DNA of 64,000 nucleotides, taken from NCBI RefSeq assembly GCF_003339845.1, contig NZ_PPTR01000005.1, positions 62,001 through 126,000 of the forward strand. The letters run 5' to 3'. Below are positions 43,544 to 52,589 of this stretch, one piece after another. Source of the DNA: Gordonibacter sp. 28C. Lineage in GTDB: Bacteria; Actinomycetota; Coriobacteriia; Coriobacteriales; Eggerthellaceae. The position numbers were made by a program, and so were the translations under genes. How positions within the stretch are numbered: the stretch's first letter is position 1; the number at the start of each line of letters is the position of its first letter. The notes under the pieces were generated by a model, which saw only the letters and a list, made by a program, of their open reading frames with translations, ran no database searches and had not been told where the DNA came from.

Positions 43544-44404
43544 ATGGCAGACCTGCAAAGCCAGCAAGACCGGATAACCCTGCGCAACGGCTACGGCGTG
43601 CCCTGCGTCGGTTTCGGCACGTACAAGATGCCGGACGGCGAAGTGGGCGTCGACGCGGTGCACCAGGCGCTCGAGGACGGCTACCGCCACATCGACACGG
43701 CGGCGTTCTACGACAACGAGGACACGGTGGGCAAGGCGCTGGCCACGTCGGGGCTCGCGCGCGAGGAGCTGTTCGTAACCACGAAGGTGTGGAACACCGA
43801 CCGCGGCTACGAGCCCGCGCTCAAGGCGTTCGAGGAGTCGCGCAAGAAGCTGCACCTGGACTACGTGGACCTCTACCTCATCCACTGGCCCGCCGCGCAG
43901 GGTTCCGACGAGGACTGGCAGCGCACGAACCAGGAGACGTGGCGCGCCCTCGAGACGCTCTACCTCGACGGCCAGGTGCGCGCCATCGGCGTGAGCAACT
44001 TCAAGCCGCACCACTTGGAGCCCCTTATGGACGCCGCCGAGATCCTGCCCATGGTGAACCAGATAGAGCTGCATCCCGGCTGCAACCAGCAGGCCACGCG
44101 CGACTTCTGCAACCGCAACGACATCGTGGTGGAGGCGTGGTCGCCGCTCGGCTCGGGCCGCGTGCTGGAGAACCAGCTGCTCATCGACATCGCCGCCTCC
44201 TACGGCTGCACGGTCGCGCAGCTGTGCGTGCGCTGGTGCCTGCAGCGCCGCGCCATCCCGCTGCCGAAGTCGACGAACGCGGGCCGCATCGCCGAGAACG
44301 CCCGCGTGTTCTGGTTCAACATCACCGACGAGGACCTGCAGCGCATCGACGAGCTGGACCCCCTGGGCCAAAGCGGCCTGGACCCCGACACCATAGACTT
44401 CTAG
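43544..44404 (+). CDS. Aldo/keto reductase (2,5-diketogluconate reductase-like)
   Basis: 286 residues. LRNGYGVPCVGFGTYKM, DGYRHIDTAAFYDNED (D, Y), TTKVWNTDRG (K), LIHWP (H), VNQIELHPGCNQQATRDFCNRNDIVVEAWSPLGSG and IPLPKSTNAGRIAENARVF are the classic family motifs, much closer to consensus than the enzyme at 34809. RBS GAGGAGGCATTTC. An intrinsic terminator follows. Confidence 0.92.
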   Translation: MADLQSQQDRITLRNGYGVPCVGFGTYKMPDGEVGVDAVHQALEDGYRHIDTAAFYDNEDTVGKALATSGLAREELFVTTKVWNTDRGYEPALKAFEESRKKLHLDYVDLYLIHWPAAQGSDEDWQRTNQETWRALETLYLDGQVRAIGVSNFKPHHLEPLMDAAEILPMVNQIELHPGCNQQATRDFCNRNDIVVEAWSPLGSGRVLENQLLIDIAASYGCTVAQLCVRWCLQRRAIPLPKSTNAGRIAENARVFWFNITDEDLQRIDELDPLGQSGLDPDTIDF

Positions 44405-44434
44405 GATACGTCGCGTCACGAAACCGCTTCGTTC

Positions 44435-44461
44435 AGGCCCGCTTGCGCGGGCCTTTTTCTT
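44435..44461 (+). terminator. Intrinsic terminator after aldo/keto reductase
   Basis: AGGCCCGC-TTGC-GCGGGCCT followed by TTTTTCTT. It marks the end of the reductase region. Downstream base composition falls. Confidence 0.93.
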
Positions 44462-44571
44462 AGTCTCACATTATTTAGCTGGCAGCTAATGTTTTTGATG
44501 GGAGGTTTTCCTAGCATAGGCATGGTACTTCCAACAAAGAGGCCGTAAGCCTATACGACGAAAGGAACCAC

Positions 44572-45282
44572 ATGAGCGAATATCCTTATCCGGGCGGAGG
44601 AAACAATCTTCCTTACGCGCCGCCTGCTCGGAATACCGCGCTTTCTACCTCGGCGATGGCCGTGACGAGCTTGGTGCTGGGTGTTGTTGCTTTGGTCACG
44701 TCGGCCATACCCATCATCAACAATTTCTCCTTTCTTCTCGCTATTTTAGGTATAGTTTTCGGTATTGTCGGATTGCACGCCACCGTGCGCGAAACGCGCA
44801 AGGGAAGGGCTTTTGCGATAGCCGGATTGGTGACGAGCGCGCTCGCCTTTGTCATTGTGTTGGCATCCCAAAGCATATACAGCGCTGCTATCGAAGAGAG
44901 TTTTAACAGCGTGTCGATCGAAGAAGGATCAAGCGGTTCTACTTCGAACCAAGAATCCAGCCCGCAAAGCTCATCGGCTTCGCCCGGTGCCGCGATGGAG
45001 GCTCCGACCCAGAAGTACGTCGTAACCAACGAAAGCGGCTCCACAGACGAATATGGAATTGCCTCGGTCGCAGGCACGTTTCAGAACACGTCGGGCAAGA
45101 AGATGAACTACGTCTCGCTTGAATACGCCCTCTACGATGGGAATGGAACGAAGGTGGGAGATGCCTGGGCGAGTACCGGCACCCTTGCAGACGGAGATTC
45201 ATGGAACTTCGAGGCGTCCGGCTTCGTCAACGACGGTGTAGAAGTGGCGTCGTACAAGCTCACTGATGTGAGCGGTTGGTGA
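44572..45282 (+). CDS. DUF4190 membrane protein with FxLYD-like extracellular domain
   Basis: 236 residues. A proline/glycine N-terminus precedes two hydrophobic segments (MAVTSLVLGVVALVTSAIPI; FLLAILGIVFGIVGLHATV) and the DUF4190-type loop RETRKGRAFAIAGLVTSALAFVIV. A serine-rich linker then leads to a beta-rich domain, YGIASVAGTFQNTSGKKMNYVSLEYALYDGNGTKVG. Likely a cell-surface or envelope protein of unknown function. The gene has clearly lower G+C and softer codon use than its neighbours, suggesting foreign origin. RBS GAAAGGAAC. Confidence 0.75.
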   Translation: MSEYPYPGGGNNLPYAPPARNTALSTSAMAVTSLVLGVVALVTSAIPIINNFSFLLAILGIVFGIVGLHATVRETRKGRAFAIAGLVTSALAFVIVLASQSIYSAAIEESFNSVSIEEGSSGSTSNQESSPQSSSASPGAAMEAPTQKYVVTNESGSTDEYGIASVAGTFQNTSGKKMNYVSLEYALYDGNGTKVGDAWASTGTLADGDSWNFEASGFVNDGVEVASYKLTDVSGW

Positions 45283-45347
45283 CGTCTTCTCGTGGGTTCA
45301 GCATTCGCCTCTTTATGGAAAACCCCGTTTAGGCATAGTTTGATACT

Positions 45348-45806
45348 ATGAGTCGGAAAACAAAGCAAAGGAAAAGGAAGCGCCGCGTGAAAGAACCCTT
45401 GACCGACGAGTTGCTGCAAGAGCTGCTGGATGCTCCCGATCCCAAAACATTCGCGGACGATCACCGCATCAAGGGGCGCAGCTTGTCCAGCTACCTGCAG
45501 CAGCTTCTCGACGAGAAGGGGCTCGAACGCGCCGAGGTCGTGCGAAAGGCCGGACTCAACGAGACGTTCGGGTACCAGATATTCATGGGGCAGCGCGGCG
45601 CTTCGCGCAACAAGGTGCTACAGTTGGTTTTCGCCATGGGCCTCTCGCTCAAAGAGGCCGATCGGTTGCTGCAGGCGGCGGGCGTCAACGAGCTGTACTG
45701 CAAGAACCGGCGCGACGCCATCATCATCTTCTGCCTCGACCGCGGATACGGGCTGCAGAAAACCGACGAGGAGCTTTACCGGTTCGGTGAAGACACGATC
45801 TGCTGA
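45348..45806 (+). CDS. XRE-like HTH protein paired with kinase
   Basis: 152 residues. A basic N-terminus (KTKQRKRKRRVKE) precedes an HTH-like region, LSSYLQQLLDEKGLERAEVVRKAGLNETFGYQIFMGQRGASRNKVLQLVFAMGLSLKEADRLLQAAG. The stop overlaps the start of the kinase gene (TGATG). Pairs of such an HTH protein and a Hanks-type kinase recur in gut Gram-positives; the HTH protein is likely the kinase's substrate or effector. Confidence 0.78.
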   Translation: MSRKTKQRKRKRRVKEPLTDELLQELLDAPDPKTFADDHRIKGRSLSSYLQQLLDEKGLERAEVVRKAGLNETFGYQIFMGQRGASRNKVLQLVFAMGLSLKEADRLLQAAGVNELYCKNRRDAIIIFCLDRGYGLQKTDEELYRFGEDTIC

Positions 45807-47176
45807 TGCCGCAAGCGAATCGGCATCGTTCAAGAGCGCTTTCGACATCATCTGGTACCATGGACACCACTATGCCAGACGAACTTACCGAACATCTCGA
45901 TGCCCTTGCGCGCGACGATTGCTACCGTGTCGACGCCGTCTTGAAAGACAGCGCGTTCGAGACGACCCAGCGCGTCTTCTTCGTGGGCGCGAACGGCGCC
46001 GAGCAGGGCCCGTACGTGCGCAAGTACCTCGACGGCGATGCGGGGCTCGGTTTGGCGTACGAGCGCATTATGAAAGCGCAGCGCTCCGGCCGCCGGTTCC
46101 TCCACGTGCCGCTTATCGTCGATTGCTATACGGCGGGGGAGCGGCGAGCCGTGGTCATGGAGTACGTGCGAGGCGAGACGCTCGCAGACGTGGTGTACCG
46201 CTGCGACCCTTCCGTCGAGTTGGCGTGCGACGTGTTCCCCAAGCTCTGCGAAGCGGTGAGCGAGCTGCACGAGGGGTTCGACCCGCCCATCATTCACCGC
46301 GACCTCAAGCCGTCGAACATCATGTTGACGAGCAGCAGCCTCACCGTCATCGACTTCGGCATTTCCCGCACGTTCAACGACGGAGCCGACGAGGACACGC
46401 GCCGCTTCGGCACCCGCGCCTACGCGCCGCCCGAGCAGTTCGGCTACGGACAGACCGATGTGCGCTCGGACGTCTACGCACTGGGGATGCTGCTGTACTT
46501 CTGCTTGACGGAGAAAACCCCCGATGCGAAGGCGCGCAAAAACGGATTCCACGATGCGCGCGTGCCCCAGCCGATGCGCGCGGTCATCGTGAGGGCGACC
46601 GCATTCGATCCGGCCGACCGCTACGGGAGCGTCGTCGAGTTGGAACGGGCCTTCCACGCGGCGGCCAGGTGCTCGGGTATCGCGGACGCGCTTTCGGAGG
46701 CCGCAGATCCCGCGCCTATGCAGGATCCCTTGCGAGAGGCGGCGACCGGCGATCCGCGGACGGGCTCCGTGGAGAAGCGCAGGGTCCCCCACACGACGCT
46801 CGGGCGCATGCTGTCCCGCGTGCCCTTTGCGCTCGGAGTCGTCTGGGACGTGCTGCTGGCTGCGTTCTTCGCGCTGCTGTGCGTCGTGGCGGTCATCCAG
46901 ACGATCGATCCCGCCCAAGGGTCGGCGCAGTACGCGGCGGCGCCGCTCGGCTTGCGAGCCCTCTCGTACGGCAGCCTCGTGCTGCTCGTGGTGGGACCGG
47001 TTCTCTACCTCGTTTCGGATCGCCGCCCCTTGGGGCGCTTCGTCCCGCGGCTGCTGAGCATTCCCATAGAGCGCGATATGGCCGTGTGCTTCGTCGTGTT
47101 TCTTGCAGGGTTGGCGGTGTTCATGGTGACGGGGCAGTTCTTCCCTCCGGTGGACGTGAACCTGGCTGCCGGGTAG
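45806..47176 (+). CDS. Membrane Ser/Thr protein kinase (Hanks-type)
   Basis: About 456 residues. The kinase domain shows RKYLDG (possible lysine), VMEYVRGETL (hinge), IHRDLKPSNIML (catalytic loop), VIDFGISR (DFG), GTRAYAPPEQFG (activation/APE-like) and SDVYALGMLLYFCL. Three C-terminal hydrophobic stretches (near residues 345-450) place it in the membrane. Start uncertain: ATG 45806 overlaps the HTH gene, and ATG 45860 would give a protein that begins MDTTMPDEL. No glycine-rich loop of standard form is visible. Target unknown. Confidence 0.87.
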   Translation: MPQANRHRSRALSTSSGTMDTTMPDELTEHLDALARDDCYRVDAVLKDSAFETTQRVFFVGANGAEQGPYVRKYLDGDAGLGLAYERIMKAQRSGRRFLHVPLIVDCYTAGERRAVVMEYVRGETLADVVYRCDPSVELACDVFPKLCEAVSELHEGFDPPIIHRDLKPSNIMLTSSSLTVIDFGISRTFNDGADEDTRRFGTRAYAPPEQFGYGQTDVRSDVYALGMLLYFCLTEKTPDAKARKNGFHDARVPQPMRAVIVRATAFDPADRYGSVVELERAFHAAARCSGIADALSEAADPAPMQDPLREAATGDPRTGSVEKRRVPHTTLGRMLSRVPFALGVVWDVLLAAFFALLCVVAVIQTIDPAQGSAQYAAAPLGLRALSYGSLVLLVVGPVLYLVSDRRPLGRFVPRLLSIPIERDMAVCFVVFLAGLAVFMVTGQFFPPVDVNLAAG

Positions 47177-47392
47177 GCGGGCCTTCATCGCCTTCGCCGT
47201 TTTCTTCCGCAGGTGTCGTCGGGCGATTCTGCCGCACGCCCGGGGTGCTGGCAACGGAAGCGCTTCGGGCCGTTGACGATGGGCTTTTGCGCTTCGGCAG
47301 TCGTCGAGGCAGGGATAGAGTGGGACGGACGGCCGGCCGCCGGGGCCGGCGGGCGCAACGCGCCTCTCTCCCTTCCCGAAAGGAGCCGCCCC

Positions 47393-48814
47393 ATGGCAAA
47401 AGCCGCACACGAAGCGAATCGGCGTTCCTCGGGCGCGAACGCGGCCTCCTCCGGATCGAGCGCCGCTTCCGTCGAGTCGTCCGCCTCTGGAACGCAGCAG
47501 CTCAAGCGCGTGCTCACGGTGCCGGACATGGTCGTGTACGGCCTCATCTTCATGGTGCCCATCGCGCCCATGGGCATCTACGGCGGCGTGTTCTCCGAGT
47601 CGGGCGGCATGCCCGCGCTCGTGTACCTCGTGGGCACGCTGGCCATGGTGTTCACGGCGCTGTCCTACGGCATGCTCATCCGCGAGTGGCCGGTGGCGGG
47701 CTCGGTGTACGCCTACACCTCGCGCGGCCTCGGCAAGGGCATCGGCTTCGTGACGGGCTGGACGCTCCTGCTCGACTACCTGCTGATACCCGTGCTCATG
47801 TACGTGGTGGCCTCCACGGCGCTGTCCGGGCTCGTGCCCGAGGTGCCCCCGTGGGCGTTCGCCGTGGTGTTCGTGGTGGCCAACACGTTCGTGAACGTGC
47901 GCGGCGTCGGTCTCACCGACATCGTGAACCGCGTGGCGCTCGTGCTGGAGGTCCTCGTGCTGCTCGTCTTCGTCGTGCTGGGCGTGCGGTGGCTGCTCGC
48001 CGACCCAGCTTCGCGCGGGTTCACGCTCGACCCCTTCTTCAACCCGTCAACGTTCGACCCGAACCTCGTGATGAGCGCCGTGTCCCTGGGCGTGCTGTCG
48101 TTCCTGGGCTTCGACGGCATCGCCACGCTGTCGGAGGAGGCGAAGGACGGCCGCCGCGGCCCGGGCCGCGCCATGATGGCGTCGTTGGCCATCGTGGGCA
48201 GCCTGTTCGTGCTGCAAACCTACGTCGCGGGCTGCATCAGCCCCGACGGAGCCGCGTTCGCCGGCGACTCGGGCAACGCGTTCTACCTCGTGGCGCAGGT
48301 CGTGGGCGGGCGCTGGCTCTACATCGTGTGCGCGGTTGCAACGGCACTCGCCTGGGGCATCTTCACCGCGCTGGCCGCGCAGACGGCCGTGTCGCGGATA
48401 CTCTTCGCCATGGGCCGTGCCGGCGGGCTGCCGAAGCCGCTGGCGAGGATCCATCCGAAGTACCACACGCCCTACGTGGCGTCGCTCTTCGTGGGCGCGC
48501 TCACGCTCGTGCTGGTGTTGACGTTCGGGCGGCTGGGAACCGACACCATCTCGCTGTTCGTGAACTTCGGCGCGCTCACGGCGTTCCTCATGCTGCACGT
48601 CACCGTCATCGGGTACTTCTTCGTGAAGAAACGCGACGGGCGCTGGGCGGCGCACCTGCTGTCGCCCCTGTGCGGTATCGCGGTGATCGGCTACACGTGG
48701 TGGAGCCTCGACGTGCCGGCCAAGGTGCTCGGCCTTATCTGGATGGCGGCGGGGATCGTGTACTACCTGGTGCTGCGCTACGGGTTCAAGCGCGAGGTGA
48801 AGATAGGGGGATGA
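47393..48814 (+). CDS. APC-family amino acid permease
   Basis: 473 residues with about 12 membrane segments. LTVPDMVVYGLIFMVPIAPMGIYGGVF, SYGMLIREWPVAGSVYAYTSRGLG and FLGFDGIATLSEEAKDGRRGPGRAM are standard amino acid-polyamine-organocation motifs. The N-terminal 35 residues are serine/alanine-rich. Start ATG 47393 with GAAAGGAG. Likely imports an amino acid or amine; the substrate is not resolved. Gap 47177-47392 shows no gene. Confidence 0.88.
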   Translation: MAKAAHEANRRSSGANAASSGSSAASVESSASGTQQLKRVLTVPDMVVYGLIFMVPIAPMGIYGGVFSESGGMPALVYLVGTLAMVFTALSYGMLIREWPVAGSVYAYTSRGLGKGIGFVTGWTLLLDYLLIPVLMYVVASTALSGLVPEVPPWAFAVVFVVANTFVNVRGVGLTDIVNRVALVLEVLVLLVFVVLGVRWLLADPASRGFTLDPFFNPSTFDPNLVMSAVSLGVLSFLGFDGIATLSEEAKDGRRGPGRAMMASLAIVGSLFVLQTYVAGCISPDGAAFAGDSGNAFYLVAQVVGGRWLYIVCAVATALAWGIFTALAAQTAVSRILFAMGRAGGLPKPLARIHPKYHTPYVASLFVGALTLVLVLTFGRLGTDTISLFVNFGALTAFLMLHVTVIGYFFVKKRDGRWAAHLLSPLCGIAVIGYTWWSLDVPAKVLGLIWMAAGIVYYLVLRYGFKREVKIGG

Positions 48815-48870
48815 GCTTCGGGGCGGGCGTCGCCCGGCTTCCGGCGGCAACAGGGCCCGAGGGGTGCAAG

Positions 48871-48967
48871 TGGCGGAGATGCGTGCGAATCGAACACACC
48901 CGAGACGTTCTGCGCGCCTCACAACGGCTTTGAAGGCCGCGGGGCCCACCAGGACCCATCCATCTCC
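48871..48967 (-). tRNA. selC: Selenocysteine tRNA (anticodon UCA)
   Basis: 97-nt gene including encoded CCA. Read on the minus strand: acceptor GGAGATG/CATCTCC, discriminator G73 then CCA; D arm GGGTCC-TGGT-GGGCCC (6 bp with 4-nt loop, a bacterial tRNA-Sec feature); anticodon loop CTTCAAA with anticodon TCA; long variable arm GAGGCG...CGTCTC (6 bp); T arm GTGTG-TTCGATT-CGCAC. The eighth acceptor pair looks like G-G. It lies 125 bp downstream of selB on the same strand; a TATTAT box at 48992-48997 may give it its own promoter. Confidence 0.94.
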
Positions 48968-49091
48968 ATCGAGCAAAATGCAACGTTGAACATAATACGG
49001 TAAAAATGCCCGAAACGCCGCAAAATGCGAAAAACCGTCATCTTGCAGCTCGGATGGCGCGCGGAACCCCTCGTCCGCGCGCCATCGCGCT

Positions 49092-51041
49092 TCACGCGCG
49101 CTTGGGGCCCAGCGTGCGCACGTCGCCGTCGCGGCGCGTGACGCCCTGGGCGTCGAAGTGCTCCAGCAGGGGTATGGCGTACTTGCGCGTCGTGCCCATG
49201 GCGTCGCGCAGCTCGGCCGCCGTGGCGCCCTCCCGCGTTCGCAGCAGCTGCACGGCGGCCTGCTCGAGCGCCTCGTAGGCGGCCGCGTCGAACGCGAAGT
49301 CGCCGCTCACGCGCCGGATGCGCCCGGCCCGCTCGAGCGCGCCGAGCGCGCGGTGGGCCGCCGAGGAGTCGACGCCCGTCTGCGCGACGAGCTCCGGGAC
49401 GCTCGGCGGTGCGGAACCGGCTGCGGCCAGCGCCTCGGCCAGCGCCTCGGCGGCTTGCTCCTCCATCTTGCGGGCGCCCCCGCCGGCCCGGGGGTGGCCG
49501 ATCAGGCCGCCGTCGACCACCACGCGCTGGTCGGCGCGGGCGCGCTCGACCAGCGCGTCGACGCACGCGTCCGAGAGCGCGCCGGGCAGGCGGGCGGCGA
49601 GCGCCTTCTTCGACACGCCCGTGGCCGCCGGCTGCTCGGCATGGAAGCGAACGAGCGCGTTCTCCAGCGCGGCGTCGAGCTTCTGCAGCACGGCGCGCTC
49701 GGCGAAGTGGCCGCCGGCTCCCGCGCCCAGGCGCTCGAGCCCGCCCGCGGCGCACCGCTCCTCGAGCCGCCGGACGGCGGAGGCGGCGGGAATGCCGGCC
49801 GCGCGCGCGAGCTCTTCGGCCGTGACGGGCCGCCCGGCCAGCGCGAGGGCCGCGTCGCAGGCCGCGTCCTCGTCGCCAGCGCGCAGCGCGTCGAGCAGCG
49901 CCTCCTCACCGGGCTTCAGGTTCGTGCGCCGGCGCGGGTGCGCGTGCAGCACCTGGCCGCCGCCCATCACGCGCACGGGTGTCATGAAGCGCACGACGAA
50001 GCGGTCGCCCCCGCAGACGGGCAGCGGCTCGTCCAGCCTGATCTGGGCGTAGGCGCTCTCGCGCGGCGCGAGCTCCTGGCGGCCGTCCATGAACAGCACG
50101 CGCCCCGCCACCTCGGCGGTGCCGTGGGCCACGCGCACGCGCGTGCCGGTGGCGAGCGCTCCGGGCACGCCTTCGGCGCCCAGGTACGTGAGGCGCGCGT
50201 CGAAGCGGTCCGTGGGCTCGACCGCGCCGGGCGTGGCCACCCATGTGCCGGGGCGCACGTCGTCGGTTCCCACGGCGCCCAGGTTGAGGGCCACGCGGTT
50301 GCCCGCGTCGGCGCGCTCGACCGCGTGGCCGTGGATCTGCGCGGATCGCACGCGCGCCCGCGTTCCCTCGGGCAGTATCTCCAGCTCGTCGCCGGCCGAC
50401 ACGGAACCGCTCCACAGCGTGCCCGTGACCACGGTTCCGGACCCCTTGATGGTGAACGCGCGGTCCACGGGCAGGCGGGCCGCCGACCCCTCTTTCGCGC
50501 GTGCGAGTCCTTGGGCGGCCTGGGCGAGCTCGGCCCGCAGGTCGTCCAGGCCCGCGCCCGTGCGCGCCGAGACGGCGACGACGGGCGCGTCGGCGTAGGG
50601 GGTGCCGGCCAGGCGCTCGCGCACCTCGTCGGCCATGAACGCCGCCCAGTCGCCGTCCGCCAAGTCGGTCTTGGTGAGCGCCACCACGCAGCGGTCGATG
50701 CCCAGAAGCTCCAGCACCGCCAGGTGCTCCACGGTCTGCGGCATGACGCCGTCGTCGGCCGCGATGCACAGAAGCGCGAGGTCGATGCCCGTGGAACCGG
50801 CTATCATCTGGCGCACGAACCGCTCGTGGCCCGGCACGTCCACCACGCCCATGGAGGATCCGTCCGGCAAGTCGAGCTGCGCGAAGCCCAATTCGATGGT
50901 GATGCCGCGGCGCTTCTCCTCCTCCAGGCGGTCGGGGTCGGTGCCGGTAAGCGCCTGCACGAGCGACGACTTGCCGTGGTCGATGTGCCCCGCCGTGCCC
51001 AGCACGACGTGGCGCTCGGGCGCGCCCGCGGCCCCCGTCAC
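49092..51041 (-). CDS. selB: Selenocysteine-specific elongation factor SelB
   Basis: 649 residues. It delivers Sec-tRNA-Sec to UGA codons marked by a SECIS hairpin. G domain motifs: GTAGHIDHGKSS (15-26), GITIELGFAQL, DVPGH (68-72) and the TKTD motif; then beta-barrel domains and C-terminal winged helices that bind the SECIS RNA. GTG start at 51041 overlaps the selA stop (GTGA), so the two are coupled. The long C-terminal extension with four winged-helix-like stretches is as expected. Confidence 0.95.
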   Translation of the reverse strand: MTGAAGAPERHVVLGTAGHIDHGKSSLVQALTGTDPDRLEEEKRRGITIELGFAQLDLPDGSSMGVVDVPGHERFVRQMIAGSTGIDLALLCIAADDGVMPQTVEHLAVLELLGIDRCVVALTKTDLADGDWAAFMADEVRERLAGTPYADAPVVAVSARTGAGLDDLRAELAQAAQGLARAKEGSAARLPVDRAFTIKGSGTVVTGTLWSGSVSAGDELEILPEGTRARVRSAQIHGHAVERADAGNRVALNLGAVGTDDVRPGTWVATPGAVEPTDRFDARLTYLGAEGVPGALATGTRVRVAHGTAEVAGRVLFMDGRQELAPRESAYAQIRLDEPLPVCGGDRFVVRFMTPVRVMGGGQVLHAHPRRRTNLKPGEEALLDALRAGDEDAACDAALALAGRPVTAEELARAAGIPAASAVRRLEERCAAGGLERLGAGAGGHFAERAVLQKLDAALENALVRFHAEQPAATGVSKKALAARLPGALSDACVDALVERARADQRVVVDGGLIGHPRAGGGARKMEEQAAEALAEALAAAGSAPPSVPELVAQTGVDSSAAHRALGALERAGRIRRVSGDFAFDAAAYEALEQAAVQLLRTREGATAAELRDAMGTTRKYAIPLLEHFDAQGVTRRDGDVRTLGPKRA

Positions 51042-52519
51042 GCCGCCACCTCGGCGAAGTACTCGGCGAGCCCCGCCGCGATCTCGGCCATCTCGTCCTC
51101 GCCGAGCACGGTGCGCGCGTCCAGCAGCAGGGCGTCCTTCTTCAGGCGTCCCACCACGGGCACGGCGCGCTCGCTCACCAGATGCCGCTCGCAGCCCAGC
51201 GCGTCGCCGCGCAGGAACGTCACGCGCACGCAGAACGTGGGGATGTCGCACATGGGCAGCGCCCCGCCGCCGGCGCGGGCCACCTCGTCCACCACGTCGA
51301 GCTCCGCGCATCCGGTCGGCAGCGCGGCTTCCACCGCGCCGAGCAGCGCGTCGGCGCGCACGCGCACGTCCTCGGCCGGTTCGGCCAGCATGCGCAGCGT
51401 GGGTATCTCGGCCAGCGCGCGCTCGGGTTCCAGGTACAGGCGCAGCGTGGCCTCGAGGGCCGCGAGCGTCATCTTGTCCAGGCGCAGCGCGCGGGCGAGC
51501 GGGTTGTTCTTCAGGCGGTCGATGTGGCGCTTCGCCCCCACGACGATGCCGGCCTGCGGGCCGCCCAGCAGCTTGTCGCCGGAGAACGACACCAGGTCGC
51601 AACCCGCGCGCAGCGACTCGGCCACGGCCGGCTCGGCGTAGGCGCCGAACGCGTCCAGGCGCACGAGCGCGCCCGACCCCTGGTCCTCGTACACGAGCAC
51701 GTCGGGGGCCTCGGACGCCGCGCCCGCCGCCTCGCGCCGGGCGTTCTCGGCGTCGGCCAGCGCGCGCAGCTCGCGCACGCCCACGCTCTCCGTGAAGCCG
51801 ATGAGCCGGTAGTTGGACGGGTGCACCTTCAGCAGCATGGCCGTGTCGGGCCCCAAGGCGCGCTCGTAGTCGGCCTCGTGCGTCTTGTTGGTCGTGCCCA
51901 CCTCCACCATGGCGGCCCTCGAGAGCGCCATGATGTCGGGGATGCGGAACGAGCCGCCTATCTCCACCAGCTCGCCGCGCGACACCACGGCCTCGTGCCC
52001 GCTTGCGAACTCGGAGAGCACCATCATGACGGCCGCGGCGTTGTTGTTCACGGCGATGGCGGCCTCGGCGCCGGTGAGCGCGCATATCAGGTGCTCGCAG
52101 TGGGCGTGGCGGCTGCCGCGCGCCATGCGGTCCGTGTCGTACTCCAACGTGGAGTAGCCGCCCGCCACGCCGAGCGCCGCCTCCACGGCGGAGGGGGCGA
52201 GCGGGCTGCGCCCGAGGTTCGTGTGCACGATGACGCCGCTCGCGTTCACCACGCGCCGCAGCGACGGGCGCGTGAGCGCGAGCGCGCGCACGGCGGCGTC
52301 CTCGGCCACGCGCTCTGCCGACACGTCGCAGCGCTCGCCGTCCAGGATACGCCGGCGCAGCGCATCCACCGCGTCCCGCACCGCCTCCACCACGAAGGGG
52401 CGGGGGAGGTCGGCCAGAAGCGCCTCGATGCGCGGCGCGCGCAGCACCTCCTCCACTTGCGGGAGGGAGCGGAGCAGTTCTCGGGACGCTTCGGTGGGCA
52501 TGGGCGGGGCCTTTCTCAT
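51038..52519 (-). CDS. selA: L-seryl-tRNA(Sec) selenium transferase SelA
   Basis: 493 residues, PLP enzyme that converts seryl-tRNA-Sec to selenocysteyl-tRNA-Sec using selenophosphate. Key motifs: VNASGVIVHTNLGRSPL (91-107), GYSTLEYD, CALTGAEAAIAVNNNAAAV and the PLP lysine K316 in VSFSGDKLLGGPQAG. Length matches bacterial SelA (about 460-500). First of the selA-selB-selC run. An in-frame ATG at 52501 is the alternative start. Divergent from the glycosyltransferase gene at 52590. Confidence 0.96.
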   Translation of the reverse strand: MRKAPPMPTEASRELLRSLPQVEEVLRAPRIEALLADLPRPFVVEAVRDAVDALRRRILDGERCDVSAERVAEDAAVRALALTRPSLRRVVNASGVIVHTNLGRSPLAPSAVEAALGVAGGYSTLEYDTDRMARGSRHAHCEHLICALTGAEAAIAVNNNAAAVMMVLSEFASGHEAVVSRGELVEIGGSFRIPDIMALSRAAMVEVGTTNKTHEADYERALGPDTAMLLKVHPSNYRLIGFTESVGVRELRALADAENARREAAGAASEAPDVLVYEDQGSGALVRLDAFGAYAEPAVAESLRAGCDLVSFSGDKLLGGPQAGIVVGAKRHIDRLKNNPLARALRLDKMTLAALEATLRLYLEPERALAEIPTLRMLAEPAEDVRVRADALLGAVEAALPTGCAELDVVDEVARAGGGALPMCDIPTFCVRVTFLRGDALGCERHLVSERAVPVVGRLKKDALLLDARTVLGEDEMAEIAAGLAEYFAEVAA

Positions 52520-52589
52520 GGTCGTCGATTGCGAGCCATTATACCAAGCCGCGATAGACCGGATGCCGGAAAGACGCTACTATGGCGCT

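Noticed and set aside
48816-49091. Empty gap after the permease gene
   Set aside because: It holds the minus-strand tRNA-Sec gene, which is easily missed because it has an unusual fold and no protein.
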